Assembly: GCF_014930455.1 (NCBI RefSeq)
Contig: NZ_JAAIYO010000003.1
Span: forward strand, 969,066 to 1,033,065
Source of the DNA: Corallococcus soli
GTDB lineage: Bacteria; Myxococcota; Myxococcia; Myxococcales; Myxococcaceae
DNA: 64,000 nt
Reading direction: 5' to 3'
The notes under the pieces were generated by a model. The model ran no database searches, was not told where the DNA came from, and saw only the letters and a list, made by a program, of their open reading frames with translations. Both the position numbers and the translations under genes were made by a program. Positions within the stretch are counted from its first letter, which is position 1, and every line of letters starts with the position of its first letter. Below, in pieces: positions 1 to 10,626 of this stretch.

Positions 1-160
1 GGAGGGAGGGGACGCTGGGCAGCATCTTGCCGCGCTCCAGACGGCTGTAGACGGCAGGGACCAGCCCGATGCGTTCGGCCACTTCGGCCTGCATCAGTCC
101 CAGGTGCTCACGGGCGGCGCGGGCCGCGGTGCCAATGGTGATGGCCAGTTCTTCGTTCAT
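1..160 (-). CDS. XRE-type helix-turn-helix regulator (N-terminal part only)
   Basis: On the minus strand an ATG at 158-160 opens a frame that runs without a stop to the window edge, giving 53 residues. The visible part reads as a Cro/C1-type helix-turn-helix: an early AARAAREHLGLMQAEVA stretch (helices 1-2), then a recognition-helix-like VPAVYSRLERGKMLP segment, which is the usual 'xxS(R)xExGxxxP' signature of XRE DNA-binding domains. Such proteins bind operator DNA in the cytoplasm. It is divergent from the kinase that starts at 227, with about 66 bases between the two starts, so a shared control region is plausible. Nothing can be said about any C-terminal domain because it lies outside the window. 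Confidence 0.65.
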   Translation of the reverse strand, partial: MNEELAITIGTAARAAREHLGLMQAEVAERIGLVPAVYSRLERGKMLPSVPSL

Positions 161-226
161 GGAGGGCGCGCAGCGTAACCGAGAAGTCCGAGCCCGGGCC
201 GTCAGGGCGTGCGAAGGAAGAATGCC

Positions 227-2071
227 ATGAGACCACCGCCGGCCCTCTGGGCGCCCGGTGCCCGGGTGCTGGGCTACACGCTGGAGCGACAGTTGGGGCA
301 GGGCGGCTTCGGCACCGTGTACCTCGCGCGATGTGAAGGCCTGCCGTGCGCGGTGAAGCTGCTGCACCTCCGGCGCGTGGGCGAACGGGCGGAGCGCGAA
401 GTCTCCATCCTTGCCCGCCTGCACCACCCCAACGTGGTGAAGATCCTGGGCCATGGATACTGGCCGGTGGCGGAGCCGCAGTTCGCCGTCATCGCCATGG
501 AGTACGTGGACGGGCGCCCGCTGGACGCGTGGGCCTGGGAGGAGAACCCCACCGCGCGGCGGGTGGCGGACGTGGTGCTGGACGTGGCCCGGGCGCTCGC
601 CGCCGCCCACGCGGACGGGGTGGTGCACCGGGACGTGAAGGAGGCCAACGTCATGGTGCGCACCTCGGATGGCCTGGCCAAGTTGGTGGACTTCGGCGTC
701 GGCGACTACGAGGGGGCGCGCTCGCTGACGCAGGACATCCTCCCGCCAGGGACGCCGGACTACCGCTCGCCGGAGGCGTGGAGGTTCCTGCGAAGTCACC
801 GCGACGTCCCGGGGGCCCGCTTCACCGCGGGACCGTCGGACGACTTGTGGGCGCTGGGGCTGGTCCTCTACCAGCTGTTGACGGCACGCTTCCCCTTCGA
901 CGGGCCGGATGCCCACGCGTTGACGGAGGCCATCCTCTCCAGCGTGCCCACGCTCCCCCACGAGCTGAACGCCCGCGTGCCCCGGGCCCTGAGTGACGTG
1001 TGCATGCGGCTCTTGGAGAAGACGCCCGAGGCGCGTACGTCGAGCGCCCAGGCCGTCTGCGAATCGCTGGTGGAGGCGCTGCGCGAGGCGGATGAGACGT
1101 GGGAGGTGCCGCTCTGCGATGCCTACGACGAGGACTCCGCGACGACGGAGGGCGGTGGAGACAGCTTCGAGAAATGGCGGAATCGGCCACGGCACCGGCC
1201 CCGCCGGGGCAAGCGGGCTTCTCCTCGGAAGCCGCCAGCGCAGCCCGGGGACGCGGCCCCGGCGGCGGGGGCTGAAGCACCTCTTCAAGGGACGACGGTG
1301 CGGGGGGCACCATGGAGGGGCTGGCCCTCCCGTACCCTGGCAGCGCTGGCCCTGGTGCTGGTGCTGATCACGATGGGGGCGGCGCTGGCGCGGTGGGCTC
1401 CACGCGCTTCGGGTTCCGCTCCGGCCCGTCAGGAAGTAGCGCCATCCGGCAAGGCGCCGCAAGGTGGTCTGGCCGCGGCTCCCAACAGGCCGGAGGCCGT
1501 CGCTCTTCCCCCGACGCTCCAGGAGGTTTCAGCCACCGTGACGACGCAGACCACAGACACCCCGTCCCTTCCGCCCCCGTCGAAGCCCATGAAGAAGGGC
1601 ATGACCGTCATGGCCCGCGCGGTGGGGACCGTCGCGACCTGCGCGGCCCTCGGGTGCCCCTCCGGGCCCCAGCTCCGCTCCCCGCCTCCGCCCGAGCCAT
1701 GTCCCGTGGGGGCCGTGAAGGCCATGGAGAAGCTGGGGATCGACCTGGAGGACAAGCATCCCGCGCTTTTTGTCTTCAGTCGGCCTCACGTCATCTCCGT
1801 GCGCGAGGGACCCACGGAGCTGATCCTGGCAGGCCACTGGGCGGACATGCCGAGCATGACGGTGCTGTCGGGCCGGCTCATCATGAGGGACCGCGTCTAT
1901 GGGCACCTGACGTGGGCGACGACGCCGAAGGGTGACAGCTTCCCCGTGTGCATGGAGGTCTATGCGGAGGAAGGGCAGCGAGGGATGGCCCGCGAGCCCG
2001 GAGACGATTCGCCCTCCAGTGCCCGCATCTTCACGACCGCCAGAGTGAAGGCGGTCGGTGGGTTCGAGTAG
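227..2071 (+). CDS. Membrane-bound Ser/Thr protein kinase (Hanks type)
   Basis: A 614-residue kinase. The glycine loop GQGGFG (about 24-29), invariant Lys44 in AVKLL, catalytic HRDVKEAN (Asp136), DFG at 155-157 and a PDYRSPEAW version of the APE motif are all present, so it should be active. A proline/alanine-rich linker follows, then one hydrophobic membrane segment at about 370-391 and an extracytoplasmic C-terminal domain of about 200 residues that I recognise only as a common tail of myxobacterial kinases. A GTG at 209 is also in frame, but the ATG at 227 has the ribosome-binding sequence GAAGGAAG six bases upstream and is preferred. The DUF2381-type gene starts 26 bases downstream, suggesting an operon. 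The kinase probably passes an envelope signal to cytoplasmic targets; its substrates are unknown. Confidence 0.9.
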   Translation: MRPPPALWAPGARVLGYTLERQLGQGGFGTVYLARCEGLPCAVKLLHLRRVGERAEREVSILARLHHPNVVKILGHGYWPVAEPQFAVIAMEYVDGRPLDAWAWEENPTARRVADVVLDVARALAAAHADGVVHRDVKEANVMVRTSDGLAKLVDFGVGDYEGARSLTQDILPPGTPDYRSPEAWRFLRSHRDVPGARFTAGPSDDLWALGLVLYQLLTARFPFDGPDAHALTEAILSSVPTLPHELNARVPRALSDVCMRLLEKTPEARTSSAQAVCESLVEALREADETWEVPLCDAYDEDSATTEGGGDSFEKWRNRPRHRPRRGKRASPRKPPAQPGDAAPAAGAEAPLQGTTVRGAPWRGWPSRTLAALALVLVLITMGAALARWAPRASGSAPARQEVAPSGKAPQGGLAAAPNRPEAVALPPTLQEVSATVTTQTTDTPSLPPPSKPMKKGMTVMARAVGTVATCAALGCPSGPQLRSPPPPEPCPVGAVKAMEKLGIDLEDKHPALFVFSRPHVISVREGPTELILAGHWADMPSMTVLSGRLIMRDRVYGHLTWATTPKGDSFPVCMEVYAEEGQRGMAREPGDDSPSSARIFTTARVKAVGGFE

Positions 2072-2097
2072 CAAGCCTGCCCGGGAGCCATCGTCGA

Positions 2098-3012
2098 GTG
2101 CCTTCTTCTTCCTTCTTTGTTCTCCTGGGATTCCTGTTCGCGAGTGGAGCCGCTGTCGCTCAGGCGGAATCCCCTTCCACCGTGCCGGGGGCACGCCGCA
2201 TTGAACTGGCCCCTGACGAAGCTCCGCCTCCATCCGAGATCTCGGTGAGCCCAGGGTTGTCCTCTGGCTTCTATTTCGATTCAGACCTGCTGCGCGAGGG
2301 CATCGAGTTGGAAGGCCGGGAGCGCTTCTCACTGGTGGATGTGGGGCAAGCCACCCTCCGACTGGTTCCTTCGTCGCGCGTGATTCCCGGGGAGACGTTT
2401 CGGCTGGTCGTGCGTTTCAGGGATGGAGCGGCGCCGGTGAGTGCCTCCTTCCTGCTGCGAGTCCATCCCGCGAAGGCGGAGCCACTCGTCGAGGTCTATC
2501 GTGGGAAGCGGACGATTGAGGCCTACCAGCAAGAAGCCAGGGAGGCTCACGCGAAGCTGTTGATCTGCCAGGGAGAGAACGCGCAATTGAGTGCCGAGCA
2601 CGATGCGCCAGCGGGCTTGACAGGGCTCATCTCCACGGGAGCACTGGATGAGTCGGGAGTGGCCTCCAGGGTCGTGAGCAAGGACGTGGTCCAGACGGCT
2701 GGGAGCGGGCTCGAAGCAACCCTGGTTCAAAGCTTCCGCTCCAAGAAGGGCGTTGCCGTGGAACTCTTCCTGAAGTTGAAGTCAGGCGCCCAGCCTTGGA
2801 GCGCGAAGGGCGCATTGCTTCGAGGCAGAGCCGGCACGGACTTGAAGGTGATCCGTGTGTGGCAGGAGCAACCCATTCCCGTGGGAGGGGCCAGTCGCAT
2901 CGTCGTCGAGGCCGAGGCCACGGCCGCTGCTGCCCAGGGGGCCTTCTCGCTCAAGCTCTGGGAGGAAGGCGGCCCGCGCACCGTCACGATCAGCAACGTG
3001 ACGTTCCCGTAG
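2098..3012 (+). CDS. Secreted DUF2381-type protein
   Basis: A 304-residue protein starting at GTG 2098; upstream in-frame starts are rejected because only this one gives a clean signal peptide (VLLGFLFASGAAVAQA, cleavage about residue 23). The body matches my recollection of the Myxococcus paralogous family DUF2381/TIGR02268: a beta-rich N-terminal half with ELEGRERFSLVDVG, then LVEVYRGKRTIEAYQQEARE leading into a short coiled coil, and a C-terminal beta domain ending VTISNVTFP. The family has no known biochemical role. Its position 26 bases after a membrane kinase is a recurrent arrangement in these genomes as I remember them, so a role as sensor or partner of the kinase's outer domain is inferred. 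Third-position GC is visibly lower than in neighbouring genes. Confidence 0.82.
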   Translation: MPSSSFFVLLGFLFASGAAVAQAESPSTVPGARRIELAPDEAPPPSEISVSPGLSSGFYFDSDLLREGIELEGRERFSLVDVGQATLRLVPSSRVIPGETFRLVVRFRDGAAPVSASFLLRVHPAKAEPLVEVYRGKRTIEAYQQEAREAHAKLLICQGENAQLSAEHDAPAGLTGLISTGALDESGVASRVVSKDVVQTAGSGLEATLVQSFRSKKGVAVELFLKLKSGAQPWSAKGALLRGRAGTDLKVIRVWQEQPIPVGGASRIVVEAEATAAAAQGAFSLKLWEEGGPRTVTISNVTFP

Positions 3013-3151
3013 GATGGCGGTGGAGTGGAGAAGCCCTCCAGGTAGAGGGGCTCCGGTCTACTCCAGGGAGGTGTCGATGAGCGATGGACGGTCCTGGCAG
3101 GGGAGGTGGAGGGTTCGACTGCTGGCCGAGGAACTTGGCAGGGACGCGCAA

Positions 3152-3182
3152 AGGCCCGCCCCGGTTTCCCGGGAGCGGGCCT
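3152..3182 (-). terminator. Hairpin terminator after the secreted protein gene
   Basis: An inverted repeat with arms AGGCCCGC-CCCGG and CCGGG-A-GCGGGCCT and a four-base loop lies 27 bases beyond the stop of the minus-strand gene 3209-4000. Read on the minus strand the stem is followed by a short CTTTG run. The stem is strong; the T tract is weak, as is common at this GC content. Confidence 0.65.
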
Positions 3183-3208
3183 CGTTCAACGGGCTGCGCG
3201 CAGGTGGA

Positions 3209-4000
3209 TCAGCAGCCGCTGCCGTCGTGGCCGCCGGGGTTGTTCGGGCGCTGCATGAAGTGCAGCGCGCGGGCGCCCTGGACGGCGTCGGGGGTGCTCA
3301 CCGCGCCCTGCGCTTCGTCACCCCCGGTGGACCACACGGCGATGAGGGACTGGCCGGGCTGCACCTCCACGGGAACGGACAGGCGCACCTCCTGGCCAGG
3401 GGCCACGGTGAACGAGCCCTCCTTCACGGGACGCAGCATCTGGAGCAGCTCGACGTTCATGGAGGACAGGGCCTCCAGCGGCAGCGCGCCGTCCACCACG
3501 GCGAAGCGCACGTCCCGGACCAGCACCGCCGCATCGTGGGCCTGATGGTTCGTGAGCACGACGTCAGGGAAGCGGCCCGTCGTGTAGACGATGTTGTGCG
3601 TCAGGTTCTTGATGACGCTGTTACGCAGCCGGCCGTGGGACTTGTTCGTCCAGTACATGTCCTTGATCTGGCTGGCGCAGTCCGCGGAGCTCCAGCCCAC
3701 GTGGATGACCTTGCCCGGCGGGATGGGCGCGTCCCAGCCGTCCATGTTCATCCAGTGGATGACCGTGTCCCCGCTGGCCGTCGGCGTGAAGGTCGGGGCA
3801 TCGAAGCGGCCCGCGAGCGCTCCGCTGGTGTAGCCGTCGAACGTGCGGGTGATGTTCTCCGTGCCGCTCAGGACCACGGCGATGTCGTACGCGGTGGTCG
3901 TGCCCGTGTTCTCCAGGTCGACGTTGTACTCGAACGCCGTCGCACCCTGGGCAGCGAGCGCGAGCACCAGCGCGGACATCCGGAAGCTGAACGTCTTCAT
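3209..4000 (-). CDS. Secreted hypothetical protein
   Basis: A 263-residue protein with a signal peptide (MKTFSFRMSALVLALAAQGATA, cleavage near residue 22). The mature part begins FEYNVDLENTGTTTAYDI, wording typical of a beta-sandwich with alternating polar residues, and repeats the theme of 'difference between ligand and field' proteins without a motif I can name. Two cysteines remain: one mid-protein (SSADCASQ) and the terminal residue (GGHDGSGC), which could form a disulfide. It is monocistronic: the previous gene on this strand is far away and a hairpin follows it. I do not recognise the family; export to the periplasm or outside is the only safe statement. Confidence 0.7.
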   Translation of the reverse strand: MKTFSFRMSALVLALAAQGATAFEYNVDLENTGTTTAYDIAVVLSGTENITRTFDGYTSGALAGRFDAPTFTPTASGDTVIHWMNMDGWDAPIPPGKVIHVGWSSADCASQIKDMYWTNKSHGRLRNSVIKNLTHNIVYTTGRFPDVVLTNHQAHDAAVLVRDVRFAVVDGALPLEALSSMNVELLQMLRPVKEGSFTVAPGQEVRLSVPVEVQPGQSLIAVWSTGGDEAQGAVSTPDAVQGARALHFMQRPNNPGGHDGSGC

Positions 4001-4271
4001 GGGTCATCCGCCATTGCATGCGCCACGGGGAGGAACGCGGAAGCGCGTTGACCGGAAGCATGAAGGCAAGAAAAACAAGTGCATCCTGGATGCCAATGAT
4101 TCCCCGAGAGGGCGGACCCAGGGACGGGGGCAGGGGCTTGTGGCGGAAACGTCCACAGGGGCGCGCCCGCTTGTAGCGTGGGCGGTCAGTCCGGGTGCGT
4201 TGGCTCGGCGCGACAGGAGGGGCTGACGCGCGTTGTCCTTCCCGGTACACGTCTGTACAGTGCCCGGCCCT
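4001..4271. promoter_or_regulatory. Divergent intergenic region with a palindrome
   Basis: This 271-base gap separates the divergent starts at 4000 (minus) and 4272 (plus) and must hold both promoters. A perfect inverted repeat AACGCG-GAAG-CGCGTT lies at 4034-4049, about 35 bases upstream of the minus-strand start, where an operator or leader hairpin could sit. I saw no convincing -35/-10 pair and no small gene. Confidence 0.35.
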
Positions 4272-6692
<2,421 letters not shown>

Positions 6693-6708
6693 GGAGCACG
6701 GGCGCCGC

Positions 6709-8301
6709 ATGGACCTGAAGCGCAAGCTGTCGCGATTGACCAGCGCGGGCCCCGGCGGTTCGCGGGGGCCTCCGGCTCCGGTGAACGCCGTGGTGGAGGC
6801 ACGCGCCGGGGAGCCGGTGCCGGACGCGCAGGTGGCACTGCGTCAGGCGGTGATGCGCGCAACGGTCGCGGAGGCACAAGGCCAGCGCGAGGTGTTGGAA
6901 GAAGCCGGGACGACCACCGTCGCGGAGGTTCTGGTGGAGGCGCTGCGCAAGCGCCTCTCGATGGACGGCGACGCGTCGCCCCCGCTCCCCTCGTCAGGGG
7001 CGGATGAGTCCGGGGAGGCTTCGGGCCTCGTGGACCTGCGCGAGGAAGCGCGGCGGCGGTTCGCGGTCCGGAAGGCTGGCGTCGCGGACGGCCCGGCGGA
7101 TCCCCGGGTGGAGTCGCTGCGCCAGATGCTGTCCTTCTGGGCGGAGCGTCAGGGCACGGCCTCCGCGCGGCGGGCGGTGGCCCCGGTGCCCGAGCCCCGG
7201 GCGCTGCCGGTGGAGGCGCGCACGACGTCGTTCGGCACGGTGCACGTCGCGGAGCAGGTGTATCCGCCAGAGCATCGTCACGGCACGGCGCCGGTGGCGG
7301 CGGCGCTCGACGTGGAGTCGCGGCTGGTGGCGAGCCTCGCGCTGCACCCGGAGCTGGAGTCGGTGGACTTCACGCGGATGCTGATGCTGGACACGGAGAC
7401 GACGGGGCTCGCGGGTGGCACGGGCACGGTGCCGTTCCTGGTGGGGCTCGCGTGGTTCGAGGGTCGCTCGCTGCGCGTGCAGCAGCTCTTCCTGCGGCGC
7501 ATGGGGGAAGAGGCGCCCATGCTGCGCCTGCTGGCAGAGCGCATGGCGTCGTCGTCCTGCCTCGTCACGTACAACGGCAAGAGCTTCGACTGGCCGCTGT
7601 TGCGCACGCGCTTCGTGCTCAACCGGGTGCCGGTGCCGAAGGAATTGCCGCACCTGGACCTGCTGCACTGCGCGCGGCGCGTGTTCAAGCACCGGGGCGA
7701 GGGCGCGAGGCTGGTGCACCTGGAGTCGAAGGTGCTGGGGCACCACCGGGTGGATGACGTGGACGGCTCGCTCATCCCGGAGCTGTACTTCCGCTTCCTG
7801 CGCGGCACGGACGGCTCGGAGCTGGTGCCGGTGCTGGAGCACAACCAGAAGGACCTGCTGCTGCTGGCGGCGCTGCTGGGCGACCTGGTGCGCCGCTTCA
7901 AGGCGGAGGGCACGGAGCGGCAGGATCCCCGGGATCTGCTCGGCTTCGCGCTGGTGGCGGAGCGGGCAGGGGACCCAGCGCGGGCGCTGAGCTTCGCGGC
8001 GGCGGCGGCAGAGGGCGGCGGCCCGGTGGGGATTGAAGCGCTGGTGGTGGCCTCGCGGCTCTCACGACGGGCCGGGGACTGCGAGACGGCGGTGGCGCAC
8101 CTGCAACGGGCCCTGACGTTCGCGCGGCCCGGACAGGGCGCGACGCTGCACCTGTCGTTGACGAAGCTGTATGAGCACTCGCTGAAGGACCTGCCCCGGG
8201 CCCTGTTCCACGCGCGGCTGGCCGCGCCGGTGGAGCTGCCCGCGGACCACCAGCTCCGGCTGGAGCGGCTGGAGCGCCGGCTGTCACGTCAGGGCGCCTG
8301 A
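6709..8301 (+). CDS. mrfB: MrfB/YprB-like 3'-5' exonuclease (RNase H fold)
   Basis: A 530-residue protein starting at ATG 6709 with GAGGAG at 6691-6696. Residues about 220-400 form a DEDD-type exonuclease: LDTETTGLAGG (acidic Asp228 and Glu230), a second block VTYNGKSFDWPLLRTR, then DLLHCARRVFKH and a final acidic block near QKDLLLLAALLGDL. This matches YprB/MrfB. The N-terminal 200 residues are less conserved and the C-terminal 120 residues look like helical TPR-type repeats (AVAHLQRALTFARPG). The gene is 16 bases from the helicase gene and surely co-transcribed. In Bacillus the pair resolves mitomycin-induced crosslinks or adducts; the same role is inferred here. The stop codon forms one arm of a hairpin shared with the convergent gene. 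Confidence 0.85.
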   Translation: MDLKRKLSRLTSAGPGGSRGPPAPVNAVVEARAGEPVPDAQVALRQAVMRATVAEAQGQREVLEEAGTTTVAEVLVEALRKRLSMDGDASPPLPSSGADESGEASGLVDLREEARRRFAVRKAGVADGPADPRVESLRQMLSFWAERQGTASARRAVAPVPEPRALPVEARTTSFGTVHVAEQVYPPEHRHGTAPVAAALDVESRLVASLALHPELESVDFTRMLMLDTETTGLAGGTGTVPFLVGLAWFEGRSLRVQQLFLRRMGEEAPMLRLLAERMASSSCLVTYNGKSFDWPLLRTRFVLNRVPVPKELPHLDLLHCARRVFKHRGEGARLVHLESKVLGHHRVDDVDGSLIPELYFRFLRGTDGSELVPVLEHNQKDLLLLAALLGDLVRRFKAEGTERQDPRDLLGFALVAERAGDPARALSFAAAAAEGGGPVGIEALVVASRLSRRAGDCETAVAHLQRALTFARPGQGATLHLSLTKLYEHSLKDLPRALFHARLAAPVELPADHQLRLERLERRLSRQGA

Positions 8302-8317
8302 GCGTCCGACACGCTCA
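8299..8317. terminator. Hairpin made from two convergent stop codons
   Basis: Perfect seven-base arms TGAGCGT (8299-8305) and ACGCTCA (8311-8317) flank a five-base loop. The first arm begins with the stop codon of the plus-strand exonuclease gene and the second ends with the stop codon of the minus-strand gene, so one short structure closes both transcription units. There is no T tract. Confidence 0.45.
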
Positions 8318-9097
8318 CGGCAGTACACGGCGCAGCTCCGGGAACCACGCGCCCAGCAGTCGCTGGGTGCCCAGCCTCACCCGGGCGCTGCCGATCATCC
8401 CGTCCTGGTAGACGCGGCCCTGTGTGTCGTCGCGCGGCGGCACCTGCGCTCGCACCAGCACGGCCCCGTGCTCCAGGGACACCTCCGAGAACTTCCGCCG
8501 CTGGGCGTACCGGAGCGACGCCTCCGGCCCCTCCACCGACTCGATGACCGTTTCGATGGGCTGGGGCACGCCGTCCAGTTGCAACTCCATCGGCACCCCG
8601 GGCGCCAGCTCCGCGCGAAACTCCCCTGGAAAGAGCACGAAGAGGGACACCACCGTGTCTGGGAGCCGCAGCGCCGCGACCGGCTTGCCCTCCGCGACCT
8701 GCGTCTCCGGCTCCAACAAGAAGTACACCCGCGCCGGCTGGGGGGCCGTGACCTCCACCGGCCCCGAGCCCGTCTCCAGCCGCGCCAGCACCTGTCCGAC
8801 CGTGACGTCCTGACCCAACCCCACGTCCACCGACACCACCCGCCCCGCGGCGGGCGCCAGGACGTCCACCGACTCGCCCAGCCGGAGCTGAGCCGCCCCA
8901 TCGGCCGTGCGATCCATCCGCACCATCGCCGACAGGACACAGAGCGTGAACACCGCCCCCAACACGCTCCACGCCCATGCTCTGCGTGAAAACGAGGGGG
9001 ACCTGGGAACGGACGGATCCATGCCCTCCCAAGGATGATCCATCCGGGCCCCCCCACGCCAGGGCGCACGCCGGGCGGGGTGGAACGTTGAATTCAT
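8315..9097 (-). CDS. HlyD-like membrane fusion (adaptor) protein
   Basis: About 260 residues from ATG 9097 (alternative in-frame ATGs at 9043 and 9022 are possible and would shorten it by 18-25 residues). One membrane anchor (WAWSVLGAVFTLCVLSAMV) is followed by a lipoyl/biotinyl-like half-motif region LAPAAGRVVSVDVGLGQDVTVGQVLARLE and a beta-barrel-like C-terminal part. This is the architecture of HlyD/AcrA-type periplasmic adaptors, but the usual long coiled-coil hairpin between the lipoyl halves is absent, so it resembles the short adaptors of peptide (bacteriocin-like) exporters. No ABC transporter or outer membrane channel lies nearby. The membrane partner is therefore unknown. Confidence 0.65.
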   Translation of the reverse strand: MNSTFHPARRAPWRGGARMDHPWEGMDPSVPRSPSFSRRAWAWSVLGAVFTLCVLSAMVRMDRTADGAAQLRLGESVDVLAPAAGRVVSVDVGLGQDVTVGQVLARLETGSGPVEVTAPQPARVYFLLEPETQVAEGKPVAALRLPDTVVSLFVLFPGEFRAELAPGVPMELQLDGVPQPIETVIESVEGPEASLRYAQRRKFSEVSLEHGAVLVRAQVPPRDDTQGRVYQDGMIGSARVRLGTQRLLGAWFPELRRVLP

Positions 9098-9202
9098 GGC
9101 GAAGCCTTCAAGCCGGGGAGGGGGAGCAGGCCGCGCTCCAGGCCTGTGGCGCCCGCCTGCACCCTCTACAGCGATGTATCCCTGCATCGTCCGGAGGCCA
9201 CC

Positions 9203-10525
9203 TTGTGCCATGCTGCATGGCGCCTCGTGGATTCCTCCTTCCTCAAGATTGGATCACTCGTCCTCGCGGGACTTCTCGCCCCGGCTGCGCTCGCGGCGGA
9301 GCCGACGCGCGAGGACCAGGTGCGCGCGGAGCTGGAGCGCCAGCTGCGCGCCATGGTCCCGGAGTCTCCCGCCGAAGTGCAGCTGCTCTTCGAGGGCTTC
9401 AAGCCCGAGGACGGCTACCGCCTCGTCGAGTCGGACTTCCTCCTGGACGGCGAGCCGCTCGCGGTGCCGTCCATCGAGGAGCTCAACGCGCCCGGCGTCC
9501 ACCGGCTCGCGGTGATGAAGGTCGAACCGGGGGAGCACACCCTCGTGTCGCGCGTCACGTACACGAACGGGTCGTGGAGCCTCTTCAGCGAGTCGAACGG
9601 CTTCCTCTGGAAGATCACTGCGTCCGTCGGCTTCCAGACCCAGCGCGGCTTGCGCGTGTCGGTGAAGGCGTCTCCCAGCGTCGTGCCCAACGCGCCGGAT
9701 CCGCGCCTCAAGCTCAAGCTCACCCACGCAGTCACCGCGGAGATGATCCAGCCTCCGCAGGACGAACCCGCCGTGGCCGTGAAGACCGGCCCGGTGGACG
9801 CGGGCGCGCCCGTGAAGGTCGCCCAGCCCGCGGCGCCGGATGCGGGCGTGAAGCCCACGACCACGGTGGTCTCCGTGACGCCGCCCGTGGAGCGCACGCC
9901 GCTGCCCACGGGCCGCCTGCGCCTCCAGGTCACCTCCAAGAAGCCTTCCTCCGCCACCGCCTTCGTGCGGGGAACGGGCGAGCCGCTGAAGCTGGTGGTC
10001 CCCGGCCGCAAGCCCAAGGAAGTGCCCCTGTCCGCGGGCGCGTACACCGTGGACCTGCTCGCCGACGGCTTCCTCGCCCAGACGCGCCAGGTGGAGCTGG
10101 CCGCCGGCGCGGATGCCTCGCTGGACTTCGCCCTGGTGCCCGCGCCCAAGAAGGCCAAGGCGGCCAAGGTGCAGGAGGGCCGCGTCGAGCTGCCCCAGCC
10201 CCTGGGCTTCGAGGAGACGAAGCCCCTGCCCAACAAGGCCTCGCTCGGGGGCCTGGACCTGCTCGTGGACCTGCTCGTGCGCGACCCCAAGGCCCGCCTG
10301 CGCGTCGAAGGCCACACCGACGGCCGGGAAGTGCCCGCGCCCGCCCGCCAGGGCCTGTCCGATGCCCGCGCGCGCGCCGTCGCAGACCTGCTCATCCGGG
10401 CCGGCGTGGCCCCCTCCCGCGTGGACGTCGTGGGCCTGGGCGACCGCAGCCCCAAGGCTCCCAACCTCATCCCCCGCGGGCGCGATCTCAACCGCCGCGT
10501 GGAGCTGGTGCTGCTGCGCCCCTGA
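9203..10525 (+). CDS. Secreted envelope protein with PEGA-like and OmpA-like domains
   Basis: About 440 residues. The start is uncertain: TTG 9203 has GGAGG six bases upstream, while GTG 9227 gives a tighter signal peptide (FLKIGSLVLAGLLAPAALA). After cleavage comes a domain of about 150 residues with EVQLLFEGFKPEDGYRLVESDFLLDG, a proline/valine-rich linker, a PEGA-like beta domain (LSAGAYTVDLLADGFLAQTRQVEL), and a C-terminal OmpA-like peptidoglycan-binding domain (VEGHTDGRE, ARAVADLLIRAGV, VVGLGDRSP, DLNRRVELVLLRP). It most likely sits in the periplasm or outer membrane bound to peptidoglycan. It has no obvious functional partners on either side. Confidence 0.75.
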   Translation: MCHAAWRLVDSSFLKIGSLVLAGLLAPAALAAEPTREDQVRAELERQLRAMVPESPAEVQLLFEGFKPEDGYRLVESDFLLDGEPLAVPSIEELNAPGVHRLAVMKVEPGEHTLVSRVTYTNGSWSLFSESNGFLWKITASVGFQTQRGLRVSVKASPSVVPNAPDPRLKLKLTHAVTAEMIQPPQDEPAVAVKTGPVDAGAPVKVAQPAAPDAGVKPTTTVVSVTPPVERTPLPTGRLRLQVTSKKPSSATAFVRGTGEPLKLVVPGRKPKEVPLSAGAYTVDLLADGFLAQTRQVELAAGADASLDFALVPAPKKAKAAKVQEGRVELPQPLGFEETKPLPNKASLGGLDLLVDLLVRDPKARLRVEGHTDGREVPAPARQGLSDARARAVADLLIRAGVAPSRVDVVGLGDRSPKAPNLIPRGRDLNRRVELVLLRP

Positions 10526-10626
10526 GCTCCTGGGCTTCGGCGTCGGCCCCTGGCCGCGCTTGAGGTTGTGGGAGGGCTCCTCTAGCGTCCGGGCCGTTCG
10601 CTTCGCCGCCTCGGGAGAGTCGCGCC

